Source: Manis javanica (lineage: Eukaryota; Chordata; Mammalia; Pholidota; Manidae). From it: a stretch of DNA of 64,000 nucleotides. Shown piece by piece: positions 38,401-52,000 of the stretch (positions are counted from its first letter, which is position 1; the number at the start of each line of letters is the position of its first letter). The translations under genes were made by a program, and so were the position numbers. Location: the NCBI RefSeq assembly GCF_040802235.1, contig NC_133174.1, positions 138,747,213 through 138,811,212 of the forward strand, read 5' to 3'. The notes under the pieces were generated by a model. The model was not told where the DNA came from, did not search any database, and worked only from the letters and a program-made list of their open reading frames with translations.

Positions 38401-39559
38401 TGGTTGGGTTTATATCCTGAAATGATAGCTTTTAATAGTGAGAGGTGGACCACCTCTATAGGCTTTGAGGACCTAGGGAAGTCTACGAAGCTTCAGTCCT
38501 TGAAGGCACTGACTCACATGTCCCCATTCTGTGTTTCAGAATGCCAGTTTCTCCCAAACAGGCTCTCACTTTAGCCTAAGAGACATGACTTGCCTGGACA
38601 TTTAATCAACTGGATATTTGCAAGTGTAACTCCTAAGTTCTACATTTGCTCCTCATCTATGTCTGCTTTCCCACTGTATGAGACAAGGTTCTTTATAAGC
38701 TTCCAAAGAGTTCTTCTGACTCTCATCCTTGCCTTTTATGGTATTACAACTGTAGTCAACAATTTCTCCTTACTTGTCTGTAGGGCATCAATACAATTTA
38801 GTAATAACCGGCCAATTCACTCTGTGTACAATGTTTCCCCCATAGCTTTCAATTGCGTCAATCAGCCACAGGCTTCCCTCCGTTGAACTGTTTTCCTAGG
38901 TAACTATCAGTGAAATCTTCGGGCATTGGGCTGTCACAGTGTGCCAGATGCTATCTGTGCCTCATACACCACTCAGGATGGGTTGCTCCTTGCCATCCAG
39001 GCGGTGATCTTGTCTCAGAAACCCATCTTACTGTGTGTTTTCTTGTATTACTGATGGTATCACCTGCATCAGTTTAGGTTGTCTGGGAAGAGATGCCAAG
39101 ATGGGATTAGAAGAGCAAGAGATTTATTAGGGGAAACGTTTATGAAAGATCAAGGAAGGAGGAGCCGGAGAAGGCTGCAAACCCTTTATATGGGAGTGAG
39201 GTGTGACACCTGCAAGGAGGAATAGGGGGAAGGCTCTCGGATGGCAGAACAGGTTTGACGAAGGCTCAGCCGAGCTTGTGGGAGCCCTGCTGCAAAGATT
39301 GCTTATGGGTGAGTCTCTCCGCATTTGGCAGAAGTGTCCATACTCTAATGCCCCTGCTGTGCTCAGTCCTGGGCTAGGAGCAGCCCAGGGACGGTGTGAC
39401 CTCAAATGAAGCATACTTATTTTAAAATGTGTCTGTTGTTTATATGAAATTAAATTTAACTAGATGTCCTGGATTTCTATTTACTAAACTTCTTTACCAC
39501 AATGGCAGAGTTGAAGTTATATGTGGGCACAACAGTGTGTTCACCTCTTCACTCAGGTC
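38401..39559. other. Intergenic DNA, no gene recognised
   Basis: No clear coding block. 39,410-39,500 resembles a common old repeat ('aaatttaactagatgtcctgg'). Confidence 0.35.
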
Positions 39560-40000
39560 AATTTAGCTATTGACTTGCCCACAACAGAGACCTATGGTGA
39601 GTCCTCAGTATATCACCATTCTTGAAGGAAACCAGTAAGTAGCTTGTGGGCAAGTTGACTACATTGAGCCTCTTCAAAACTGCATGGGGCAATGATTCAT
39701 TGTGATGACTGCAGTTAACACAAATTCTGAATATGGGTTTGCCTTGCTTTCCTGGAAGGCAGCAGCCAGCATCACTATTCAACAGCGTACAGTATTTGAT
39801 CTATTAAGACAAGATTTTATATAACCCTGGATTGGACTCAGAGATCCAGTCTCTGGCCAAAGGAGTACAACCCTGGGCCCATGGCCTGGGATTCTACTGA
39901 AGAAGGTGCTGGCCAGTTAGGATGACCAAAAGGTGTGTTGAAGGCACAGCTGAAGTGACAGCTTGGAGACGATACCTGAGACAATGGGGTGCCATCCACC
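39560..40000 (+). repeat. ERVL-like integrase remnant
   Basis: Broken frames read VNTNSEYGFA near 39,714 and SLAKGVQPWAHGLGF near 39,852. Both resemble conserved blocks of the ERVL integrase core, in the right order and spacing. Stops and frameshifts interrupt it. It is a fossil, listed only to show the element type. Confidence 0.45.
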
Positions 40001-41139
40001 AGGAAGCATTACGCGTCCTTAATCAAGAACCATTGTACGGGAGAGTGTACAGGTCTGGGACCTAAGGAGTTGGAGTAAGGAGTTGTCTTTTTTATCATCA
40101 CTCCTAGTGACTCCCTTGGGGAATTTGCTCTTTCCATCCTCATACTTCTGGGTTCTGCAGGTTTAAAGTTATTGCCTCCTAGATATTAAGTGCATTACCA
40201 CGGGGCGACACTAAAGTCTCATTAAATTTTAGTCGATGACCACTGCCTGGTTGCTTTTGGCACCAACGAAACGAAAACAAGTGACCGTCCCGTGCCAGGG
40301 GAAATTGACCCTAATCATTGGGAGGAGAAAGGGCCACTGCTATACTATGGCAGCAGACAAGAATAGATTTGGGGTTTAGGTGGCCCTCTTAGGTACCCCT
40401 TGTGAATGACAAACAAGTCCTCTAGCCATGGTGTGAGGAGGTCATGGGGTCCAGAGTCCCTGGCCCTTCAAGGGTGAAGCTTTTAGTCACTCCACTGTAA
40501 GCTCCCTGAAAAGCAGAGATGCTACCTGAGAGGGGAAATTATAATGGGTGGTGCACGGAGATGATGCATCTCCGTCAAGGCCCTTCACTGATCTTGTACG
40601 TTTTCCTCAGGAAAAGGAGCTCAACAGAGCCATGGGACAATATGTCCAGCATCTTTTTATAGGAAGCAAATGAGCCTGGGCAAGGTCAGGGGTGAACTAT
40701 AGACAGTGCTGTTGTGGGCTGCCAGGACTTGCCCAAAGCCCTCCCACTTTTTCACAGAAGGTCCCATTTCTCCAGTTGCTGAGCTTGTTGGAGGCTGACA
40801 GACTTCAACTGAGTGTTTCTCCCCATACACCCAGGTACATGTCCCTTCCAAGTTCATGCTCACACCCAATGACGGGTCAGTCAAGGGTACAAGGGCCAGC
40901 CCCTCCTTGCCCTGATTTGTGGCAATTCAGAAGGCACATTGTAGCTCCAGATCACGCCACGTGCTCAGCTGAAGCCGTTACTGGGGCTGCACTGCAGGCC
41001 CTTCTCTTCTTTCTGAGCCTCTTCCCTTCACTCCCCCAACAGGTGAGGACCCTACGGCACCCCCTCTGCAGCTGATTTAAGATTTAAAAACTGAGGTGAG
41101 AACAAACTTGAATACCTGAGAAAATAGCCACACCATCCA
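40001..41139. other. Spacer between ERV-like remnant and GABRE 3' end
   Basis: 40.0-40.6 kb may be further ERV-derived sequence; 40.6-41.1 kb is unassigned. No gene seen. Confidence 0.35.
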
Positions 41140-41154
41140 TCTTTTGCTGATACA

Positions 41155-41160
41155 TTTATT
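41155..41160 (-). terminator. Candidate GABRE poly(A) signal
   Basis: TTTATT on the + strand is AATAAA on the GABRE strand, about 1.55 kb past the stop codon. That is near the 3' UTR length I recall for human GABRE. Confidence 0.6.
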
Positions 41161-41509
41161 GATGTGTTTCCCCTTTTCTGGGGATGGTGACACAAGCAGA
41201 TGGATCCCCCCACCCCCCCTGTAATACAGACACAGATTTCATTCAGCATGTACAAGCATTGGGGCGTGTCCAAATTCTACCTCACTGGGCTACCAGAGCC
41301 AGGAAAGGACTGATCTTGGGGGCAATCTGTGCACCTGAGGCCCAGGAACTGAGCAGGTCATGCTGAAGGGAGACTGCCTCTCTGGGCCGTGCCCCTGGGG
41401 TGCTGGCAGAGGCTATGGAATTGAGTCGTGGTGGACAGTGCTGCCTAGCCCTGACATATGGTCTAGAAGGTGACAGTGGGTTCCTGGGTAGTTTCCAGTA
41501 AGATCCACA

Positions 41510-41660
41510 GTCCCACAGAAATCTGTGCCTCAGGGTTCTCATCTGCAAAATGGGGATAAGAATCCTGCCCTGAATATATCACAGGGTTATTATGAGGCTC
41601 AAAATAGAAACAATTTGTCAAAAGTGCCTTGCAAAAGGTAAAGTGCTATAAAATTTAAGG
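41510..41660 (+). repeat. MIR SINE within GABRE 3' UTR, antisense to the gene
   Basis: Clear MIR core: 'tctcatctgcaaaatgggg', 'cacagggttattatgaggc', then 'aaagtgctataaaa'. It would be transcribed in reverse within the GABRE 3' UTR. Confidence 0.8.
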
Positions 41661-42705
41661 GAATTCAATTGATTGATTGTGATTGTCAGAGTGCCCCAGG
41701 GGTAAAAGTGGACTGGCTTATGGGTCCAGGGGTGAAGGAAGTGGCGGCACTCCTGTGCTGCGGCTTAGGTGGGGACGCCCAGTGCACGGCACAGCTCCCT
41801 TAGCCTCTTGGCCCCGAGAAGTCACCATGGCCTAGCACCTGGGTTGGGGCTGGGAAAGTCACTGGGGAAGTTACAGAAAGAGTCACAGGGGTCAAGAAGG
41901 AGGAAGAAGGTAGCATATAAAGCAGGGGGGCGTTACTGTTGTCACACACAGAAATAGATACCCACCGGATGCAAGGCATTGAATCAGTAGTGCAGATGAG
42001 GGATGGCAGCTGGGGCGGCGTGGAGGGGGAGAGGGAGGTGTCACAGCAGCAGAGGGAGGGATACCATCCAAAAGAGGCCCAACTGCTGCCTCCTATCCTC
42101 CTAAAGGCATAGTGCTGGGGTCTATCTGCAGGGGAAGGGAGGGCAGGGAGATAGAACCAAGAATACAATAATCTGACCTAAGGACAGAGGACCCCTTTCA
42201 CTGTCACGCTGCTGCCCAGCACCCTCAGGAGGTGTCAAGAAGAGGCAAGCAGCTTGTCTGTGCACACTCAGGCTGAGGCCAGAGCCGGGCCTGGAGTATC
42301 AAAGACGTATACTGGCTTTCCAGAGACTGACAGTGGGTGTCGGGGTGCCGGCACTGTTTGGAGATTGCTGATCTTCTCAAACCTGGGCACAGTGTGAGGA
42401 AGCTGGTCACGGAGCGCCTATGATCTACAAGCCTGAGAACCACCAATGGTCCTTGTCAAAGAGGTGAGCCATTCAGTTGCAATGGGCTGCCAAAAAGATT
42501 GAGTGAGTGGGCGCGGTGGGTTGGGGGAGGGCCACGAGGACCAGTTCTCTGCACACTTGCATCTGGGGCCTGGGGAAGGAGACCCTCTCTAGGAAATGGG
42601 GAAGGAAAGCTGTTCCTGCTGCTGCTTTCCTCTGACTCCCTTGGCAAGGGGTGGGGGACCTCCTGGGGAACGGGGGAGGTTGCCCCACAGGGTAGCAGCT
42701 GGCAC

Positions 42706-43044
42706 CTACAAGTTAAGGCAAACAAGCCAGTAGAGCACACTGAAGAAGAAGAAGGTGACTGGGAAACCAACTCGCGAGTAGCTGTCCAGGCGGTAGACAT
42801 GGATGAAGAGGCGGCCCCGCTGCCAGCTGCGGCCCTCTCTACTGGGTACCGCGCAGCAGTACTTCCCACACCACTTGCAGCAGCCGCCAGGGCGTTGGTG
42901 GCCACCTAGGCCAAGGGACTGCTGGGCTGGGCAGGAGGGGCCTTCCTCTTCATCGCTCTCCTCCGAGTCCTCGATCTGGCACACAAAAGCTTCCTGACGC
43001 CGGAGGGCACGGCGGGCGGCGAGGGCCCGGGCCTGGACACAAGG
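42706..43044 (-). CDS. GABRE: GABRE coding exon 9 (intracellular loop, M4)
   Basis: 339 nt including the TAG stop at 42,708-42,706. It encodes an Ala/Arg-rich start ([20 protein letters not shown]), an acidic patch ([11 protein letters not shown]), Cys pairs ([10 protein letters not shown]) and M4 ending [10 protein letters not shown]. The loop is shorter than in human, which explains most of the 14-residue difference in total length. Confidence 0.95.
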   Translation of the reverse strand, partial: PCVQARALAARRALRRQEAFVCQIEDSEESDEEEGPSCPAQQSLGLGGHQRPGGCCKWCGKYCCAVPSREGRSWQRGRLFIHVYRLDSYSRVGFPVTFFFFSVLYWLVCLNL

Positions 43045-46000
43045 CTGAAATGGACAAGGGAACAGTCAAGGGACGATCAGCCAGGCCCTGGCCACAGGTT
43101 CTTGCCCCCAGAACTCCCACCATCACATCAGAAGGTTTTCTCAAGGGCCTCCTAAGTCCCAGGGTACCCCTTCAATGTGGCAAGCTGGCCACCCGCATGC
43201 CAGGAGTCCTAGTGCCCTCACTCACACGCCTCCACAGCGCCACTCCCATACCCAGGTCATACATGGCGAAGCTTCGGAGGAGCACGGGGTTTCGTCTGGT
43301 GGTAGGTGAGGAAGTTGAGCACAGCGAACTCCAGCAGAGCACAGAAGCAGAAGACAAAGCAGATGGCAATGTAGAAATCCAGGGCGGTGATGTACGAGAC
43401 GCGTGGGAAATTCTTCCGTGAGAAGGTGCCCAGCGTGGTCATGGTGAGCACGGATGTGATCCCTGTGGAAGCAGAGCAGTGGAGGCGGCCTCAGCATCCC
43501 GTCCACCCAGCACACAACTGACAGGGCCCTGAGAAGGCCATCCTGTGCCCGCGTACCCACCCGCTTGCCCACTGACCTAGAGAGGCCCTGGCGGGAGCAG
43601 ACTCCTTCTTGAGCCAGAAGGAAATCCAGGACAGCATTGTGGTCACAGAGGAAGGGACATAGTTTTGAAAGGCAACAAAGCCAAACTTCCTGCTCACATT
43701 GAAGAAAAGAGTCATGACTATGAAATCACCTGGAAGACAGAAAAACATACCCCTTCATCACTGCACTGACACCGGGGTCGGCCCCCACCACAACGTGCAT
43801 ATTAAGGTCCCATTGTTCAGATTATGAGATCCCCACCACAGCACCAGGCCGGAGGCACATTTTTCTAATGCCACACACACAGAATCAGAAAAGCCCAGAG
43901 GAAACTCACTGCAAGACCTATGCCAGGCCCAGAACCTTAATCACTTCTTTCTTATTCCACTGCCCCACACCTTGCACCTGTCCTTCCAGGGAGGCAGAAG
44001 ACACTGATGAAGGTGAAAAAACCACTCAGCCGTCTAGATATCAGGGCCACACAGCTAATGTCCAGATGGCTGACTGAGGCCTCCATGTCCATTGACATGC
44101 CATATCTAGTCGACAGAACCATAGCCGCACATGTGGACTGCTGGCCCTTGCAACGTATACCCTCAGGCAATGAGCTAACCTTGGCCTATGCTGTGGTGGG
44201 GGCAGCACAGAATCCATTCGGCCTCCTTCTTGTAAGTTCATATGCTGCTGAAATGCCTTATCATTGTTCCACGGCCAATTAAGGCAAAACAAATCACATG
44301 CCTACCCCAAGACCTCTAGTGGTTCCCTGCTCCACCAGAGCTACAGTATCAAGTCAACAGTGTGATCTGACGCTAAAGGCCCACCACGACCTGGCTCCAA
44401 GTGACATCTGAACACACACATGTCTTACCATAAGCAAATCCCGTCTATTCTCAGATTCCCTCAGATAACACCCATATCCACCCCAATATCCAAACCCTGG
44501 ACTCCTTGTTCTCAGCCTATTACCCCAACCTAAGTGGAGTATTTCAGGAAAATAGAAGAATTATCCAGCCCTCTACATGCCAGCTCTGCAGAGTATACAT
44601 CCACAAGGCGGACTGAGGTCATCCCATTCATTTGGGCATTGTGTTGTTGACGCTGGCTTCCACCCTACAGAGCAATGGCTCCTACAGGGCCTGCAGGCAC
44701 CCCACATCTCCAGTTGGTATCTTCACTGAACACTTCATGCTGGCTTACACTCTGACTCACTCGTCCGAAACACTCTGCATGCTGATCGTGACTCTAGGGC
44801 TCTGGGGGCCTTTTCTGAGCTCAGAATATTCCCTTTTACTCTCCACATGACATCAGATTTTTAATAGCTCAAGTGCTGGCTCCTTAGTGAAGCTAGGCTC
44901 CAAATTTCCACCTCTGTGATGTAGTAGAATTCCTTGGCCTTGAACTAGGTAGGCTTTTAAGCTGCTTCTGGGCAGAACTTGTATGAGCCCTGTGGCTTGG
45001 CTCCTGCCCATCCCAGCCCAGCACGGCCTGGAACCAAAAGGAAATCCAGTGATTCTTGTTGCTGTCTGGCAACAGCTTTGTAAAGCAGACTAGAACCCTA
45101 ACCTGTCCGTGTGTCCTCCTATTTGGGAAAGTAGGTCACTTGCCCACCAGGTCTGGGAATGCTGGAGCCGGATGACAAGAGCACCCTCTCCTACTTACCT
45201 GGGCAGCACTGACACTCAAGGGGCAAGACTTCTCAGAATCTTCTAGAAAAGGCAAGGGAGTGGCCTGCGGTCAGTGAAAATCCTGTGTCCAGATCAGTAA
45301 CTTTGGGAATAGAACTCCCTGCTCCAGGGTTACTGCAGGGACTACTCACACTTGCCTATTGGCCAGAACGTATTTATCAAGCTCCTAGTTTTCTTGCCCT
45401 GAGGTCCTAACTACAGTTTAAGGCACCCCTATTTAGCTACAACCACTCCCTGCAAAACTCTGCAGAGTTTATGTATTCTTGTTGCAAGAGTTATTATCCT
45501 ACATGTATTTTCTATTTGTATTTATTCCAGCCAAAAGAGAACCTTTTTCACTTGTCAAGAGATGGAAATTTGTCTTTGAAGGCCAAGAGACACTTTCTTT
45601 TTCCTGAGGAGTGGAAAGGGAAAAAAAGAAAGATATCAGGGCTGAGGAGCAGCCAGAGGAAAAAAGAAGACTAAAGATGCTTCTTCTCTTAGCTGCTTTG
45701 GCCAGGCTGTAGTTGGTCACTGCACTGTCAGAGGAGCACAAGTAGAAGGATTGTGTCCCAAGGCAGGGACTAGGAGGATGAGTGGACCCAGGGTTCTGAA
45801 GAACAAGGGAAGGAAAAGGAACTATGCCTGTACAATCTATAAAAGAATCTGACCCAGGGCTGGAACCATAATACTGGACCTTTAACCTCAACTCCATGGC
45901 AGAGCAACTGGACTTACTGTGAGCTCTATAATTCCAGGGGAAAAGGACTAGGTCCAACAGGTGGAAGTCCCAGAGACTCCAATTTCATATGAACAGAGGG

Positions 46001-49000
46001 AGTTTTCTGATGCACAGTTCTCTAGAGAAGGAAGAAAGTCCCTTGCAAGAAAGTGAAGTCCTGATGACAGGCAAGATTCCATCAGAGGCTCAACAGCCAG
46101 CGATGAAAGATGACTTACTCACTGGGAGCAAGGCTGGACTGTCTGAGAGCCTTCTGATGCAGATTCCCTGGCTTAAGGAAGGTCCAAGGTGACCAGAGTA
46201 GCAAGCTACTACTGCATTCTGAGTCAGCTAAAGATGTAGAGAACTGCCCGGGGACTGACTGGAAGCATTTGGGACCAGTCCCAAAGACAGCTATGATACT
46301 GGAGAAGCCATGATTCAAGAGCAACTTCCCATTCTGGGAAGAGGGTTTCCAGGGCTGCTCTGGGAGCAAGCCTGGAAGGTCCCCTGGCTCCTCATTCAGA
46401 TCACCTAGGAACATGAGCAAAGATGCTCACACCTAATTGGGAGTTGAAGTTTAAGAGACCCAGGACCCTTCCCTTGTAACAAGTCCTTGTTAGGGACAAG
46501 GACACAAAACCAATGATCACCATGTCCCTGCTGAATCCACCGTGAAGCCTTTGACGGGAATCTGTGCTTGTCAGAGCTGCTCCTTTAAAATAAATGTTGA
46601 TGTAGCAGCCATTGTACCAGCTGCTGAAGGGTTCTCGATCCTACACCAACTCTCATCTAGCTGACAGGAGAACACTAGCCTCCACTGCCCATTAGGATGA
46701 ATTTCACTTCCCACCCAACCAGCTTGAACTGGTTCCAGGTATGGAGCACTCACATGAGCTCCAGTGGCCAAAGTCATCCAGGTGGGTCAGATGACACAAA
46801 GACCTTGAAACTGAAGGGTGCGCAGGACAGAGCTAGCTGCAAACTGTTTACCTACCCTCTCCCTGGCTTGGCAAAGTATTTACTTCTTTTCAGAGAAGAT
46901 TAAGATCTCTTACAAAGTCTTAGTATCATCTGCACATAGTTGTTAAATGTTTAGCATCCATAAGACAGCAGCCATGTTCTACAGCAGTTCTGTGTGATGA
47001 CTGCATTGCATGTGTATGCATGGATGGCCACCTCTGGTCATCCCTACCACCCTCCTGGGCCTCGGCCTAGCCCTGGCTCCAAAAGGCACACTTACCAGCT
47101 AGGGTTGAGATAGTTTCAGTTTCGTTGCTTACTCCCGTAAACTCAAACTGGAAGAGCTTCCAGGAATTATTCTCATTGATTTCAAGCTTGAAATTTTCCC
47201 ATTTGTAGATCATCTCACTCTCAGGATAGGAAACTGTAAAGCAACAAAGGTCATTTGAGATTAGGAAGGCCAGCGGAGGTCTCCACAGGCATGTGGTCTG
47301 AACAATGCCTTGAGACTCCTGAGTCTGGCCTCTCTTCCCTCACTGTTGAAGTCCATTCATTAAGTACAGTTACCAGGCATTCCTCAGGACCAGGCACTGC
47401 GCTGGAAATACAGCATTCGCATTTCATTGAGTAAGACAGTGAGGATACACCTACAATTACTGGAACTGTTCTGAGGAACCTCTGCCCATGGAACAGTGGG
47501 GAAAGAGAGGCGGGAAAGAGCACTTGGGGACACACCCAGAAAAGACTTCACAGAGTAAGGGATCTTCCCAGTAAGTCTTTTAAGTTGATAAGTTGATTAG
47601 ATTCTCTCTGTCTGGATGAAGCAGAAGTGGTGAGCAGGGTATTCTATGCACAGAAAGGTGAAAATGCCTGATGCATTATGGAAATGCCAGAAGTTCAGGA
47701 TGGCCAGCTCACAGAAGATGGGTAGGCATGCAGGATGGGCAAGCAGGAGTGTGGAGCAGCGGCCAGTTCATGAAGGGCCTCGAGGGTCATTCTAAGGAAT
47801 TTGAAATTACTTCATGAGAAGATGTGGAACAGTGAAGTGACCTGGTGTAGATGATGTCTCATTTGGCTCACTCTTGTCATTATATGAAATGGCCTCTTGA
47901 CAGGAGACCAGTTATGGGAGGCCAGTGCAGTAATTCAGGCCTAACAGAATGAAAGAGGGCAGGAGTCAAAGCTGGTGTAGTGAGGATGCAGAGGAACAGG
48001 TGGGAACAATAAGGATCCCGGGGGGACACCAGCAGGGTGTGTTGATTAGACATAGGAACTGAAGGAGAAAGAAGCATCAAAGTTCTTGGCTTGGAAAACT
48101 GAGTGGGTGATGGTGCCTTTCAACGAGACAGATGGGAGCACAGAAGCAACACGTTTGTTTTGGGGGTAGAGGTTGGAAGGAGAGAACATATGTAGTTTTG
48201 GACATGCTCAGTTTCAAAGTGAAGATGTTGCAGAAGTCTGCATGGAAGATGACAAAGACCTAAACCAAGGCAGGGCAGTGAAGGTGGAAGGAACAGATAT
48301 GTTTCAGAGGCGGGTGACTGACTTGAGATGGGGTGGAAAGCAGACAGGGGAGCCCAACACGAGGTCTCAGTTAAGCAACACAATACTGTTGGCAGGAAAG
48401 GAGATGAAGATGGATTGGGAGGCCCTGGGTAACCTTGGCATCTTCTTAGGTGACCAGCAAAGGCAGAAAAATATAAGGACAGGGGCGAGAGAAAGAAGGG
48501 CCACAGCATGACTCTGGGGCCCCAGAAACCTAAGAAAGTACTCACAGCTAGAGAAAGACAGAGGGCAAGAGTGGGAATCCATTGGAAATTTGAGCATGTA
48601 GAGTGTACATTCAGCATCAATGGTCATCCTGGAAGGGAGAAAGGAGCTTCATTAGGCTGGCCCTCAGCACTTAAGTATCCACCCAGTTTGGACCTGGAAA
48701 CCACCACTGATGAGTGGCAACAGTGGGATCTGAGACAAAGAGCTCAAAGGAGAGACAAAAAAAAAGAAACACAGGAAGAACAGCTTGGAAGTATCTGGCT
48801 ACTCTGGCCTGCATCATCAGAGAATGGACCGACTCAGATGGGCTTCTGTTTCTTACCCATGCCAGCCTCCAGGACCTGTGAGCACTCTCTCTCTCACTTC
48901 CCGGCCCCCACAGCACCACATACATCTTCCCCCTGCCACGTACTCAAGTATCCAGCCTGGTCTTAGGTATCTTTCCAGTCACTGTGCTGCTGCTGCACCT

Positions 49001-52000
49001 GGACAACTCCCCCACCGTGGACGTGTATGTATACCCAGTGCCCACTTGGGATGGAATTGTAAAGGCAATGCAGTCATACTGGTACATTCTAGTAGAGGGA
49101 ACTCTAAACTGGGAGTCAAGTTAACTACGTGCCAATCCCAGTGCTGCCATGAATTTGGTGTGTGGCTGTAAGCAGTATCTTTCTATTTTGAGGCCTAGTG
49201 TCTGTCTGTATATGAGGGGGTTGTGCTCATGGTCTAGGAAAACTGGAGGGGCCCTTAGAACTGTCATTCAGGATGAAGGCTGATAAACGCTGTACCCATG
49301 ACTCTTTGGTGAAAAGTCTCAGAAGGGGAGGAAGAATACCAAGAGGTAAGACTCTAGAGGCTTGACATACCTAATTGTGTACAACACCTTGCCATCCTTG
49401 TGGATGCGGACCATCTGGTTGGGAACGGTAATTGAATGCTCTTGGGTCTTCTTAGAATTCCTAAAAAAGGTGTCTGGGATCCATAACTGGCTCACCATGT
49501 TGCCATTCAGGACAAAGCTCTCAAAGCTGCCATTGAAACGCAGGCGTTCATCATACCAGGTCTGGTAGAAGGTGATGTCAATGGTGTATTCCTGGTGGGA
49601 AGGACAGAGGAGCACACACTAGGGCCCATACAAAGGACATGTCCATGCCACCCTGTAATGGGCCATCCAAGTGGGTGAGAACCCACTTGGGCTTGCACAG
49701 AGGAGACTGGGTAGAGTGTGGCTTTAAGAACTTTTTATTTCCAGGTATTTCCAAAAGAAAGGAACATTTCCAAATGGGTAACAGTCTAGGAAAACACATT
49801 TCATCTAGGAACAGACAGACAATGCCAACTTAATTGGGTGGGCCGGGCTCATCACATCACCACTCCCTTGCAGGGCTATGGTACTACTCCAACCAGGTCA
49901 GCATCCTCTCAGGCCCCACATTTCCATTGCTTATCAAAGATCTCAGCTCAAAATCACTGTGGACATATATAAACACATGTACCTTTGAGTGTATACAGCA
50001 AAGTTTTTTGGGGAGCACAGATGTTAATTAACCTTGATCCTTTATTCTCCAGAATTAAAAATGAAGTGCTTTGAGTCACAAGAGAAATGTGTATTCAGTC
50101 TCATGTTTTTAGGAGCATTTCTTACTTTGTTTTTCCTTTTCAACAAGGGCACATAACCTCTGAATGTGTGTGTGTATCTGCATAGATACATCTATAATTC
50201 TTTGGTCTCCAGATATTGTCTATCCCATAAACTGTCTGCTAAACATCCAAGAAGGATGTTTACAAGGAAGAATCTGGAAATTTACACCACTGGTATCGAA
50301 GGGAGTAAAAAGAGACCACAACAGAACTGTAAGCAGCTTGAACAGCAAGAACCAGAACTAGTCTACAATCAAACACTGAGGGCAAGCTCGACCTCCTTTG
50401 CTTCAGAGGTAGGGAGACTGAGGCACAGAGAGAAAGGCACACCAACAGTCAAGAGCCCCACCCTGGCTGCACCGCTCAGAGCGGCACTACCGCGGCCTGG
50501 CTCTGAGACAACCTGCACTATCTCCCTCTCCAGTGCTTACTTCACTTGCACCAATGATACCTCTGGGTACCCAAGTCCAGTTCTCCTCTGCAGAACCTCT
50601 AGGTCTTTCCTGAGTTATCCTGTCTCAGAGAATGAACATCAACCAGAAATGCATGACCCTGGAGGCCAGTAGAACCCTGAGGGGGAAAGGTCAACACAAC
50701 CACTGCTTGCCTTTGCTGCCTCGGCCAACAGGTGGAGAGCCACTGTTCAACTGCCGGGACCAGCCTCTCAGACAAAGGATGTTCCCAAAAGTAGTCCAGA
50801 GAAGCAGACAGAAAAAAGCTGGCAGAGCCTGGCTGCCACTCACATGGGAACCTCCAGCCCTGCCCCGTCCAACCCCGCCAGCCTTCCCAGGTGGCCTTCA
50901 GAGTGTTTCTAGAGTCCCAAGTGGCTGGCACTGCAAACTTGACCTGCAGAGCCTCCCCTGCCATGTGAACTGCTTGGTGGCCAGGGAAAGGCTCCCCCAC
51001 ACAACGCACGGGGTGCTCCAGCTTTGTGGTAGTGTTTCAAATGAGCATTTAATTTCTATTTAACAAGATACCAGCTGTAAGTTCATTACACATCAACTGA
51101 TAACTAACAGTTCAATTTCTCCCGTTTGGCAAGGGAGCTTGGGATGTACATCCCTTTTGGCTCAGGTGAAACTCTAGGAATTTGGTGTCAAGGAACTGAC
51201 TTTACTAGAATCACTGGCGGTAATTACCACAGCAAAAAGCAGCCTCAGCAACTGTTGATGTTGCAAAGGGCAATCGTTCTCAGACCGGTCACTGCCTTCT
51301 AAGCTCAGGATAGGTGCTTCAAAAGTTTAGCCAGGGGACAGGTAGAAACATTTGATTTATATCCACATGCTGTGGGCCCAGGTTTTTCTCCCTGAGGACA
51401 AATGCTTGGAGCTATGCAGAAAGCCAGACTTCTCAGGGAAACATAATACCACATGTTTCTGGAATCTTCTAAAGGCACATGGCCCAGGCCAAAGCATCAC
51501 CTTACTGGCCAAAGAAAATTCAGCTGCTGGCTCCTCTTTGGACCAGTCCTGTGCTGCATATGCCAGGTTCGTCGACTACTAAGTTATTTGACTGCATCCC
51601 TCAGCTTGTCAGGCATAGGCACTTCCTGGCACCTCAAGTGAGGCCAGTGCTGCCAACATTAACAGACACGGAGCCGGAGACAGAGGGCAATCAGCTCCTG
51701 TGAGAGGGGCTCTTGCAGGCGATAGACACTGGTTTCCCAAAATTGTATCTCCCACAAATAGCAAGAATGTAGTCACAAACTGTCCACTCCTCTTCAGGCC
51801 ACTTTCTCCATCTTCACACCAATGACCTGAAAGCTCCATTTTCTATTAAGAGTAAATAGTGGCCATAATGGTGTGACCAGAAGACCTCAACATCTGGCTC
51901 TTGCTCAGAACCCAGTGTTTCTGGGTTTGTCAATGATTTTAATCAACTTGATTGCTAAAGTCATACTCATTTAGGGGAAAGCACATTGATAACAGCAAAA

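Noticed and set aside
44311-44330. CTAGTGGTTCC resembling the core of mir-224
   Set aside because: Opposite strand to GABRE, embedded in an L2-type repeat and without a hairpin arm.
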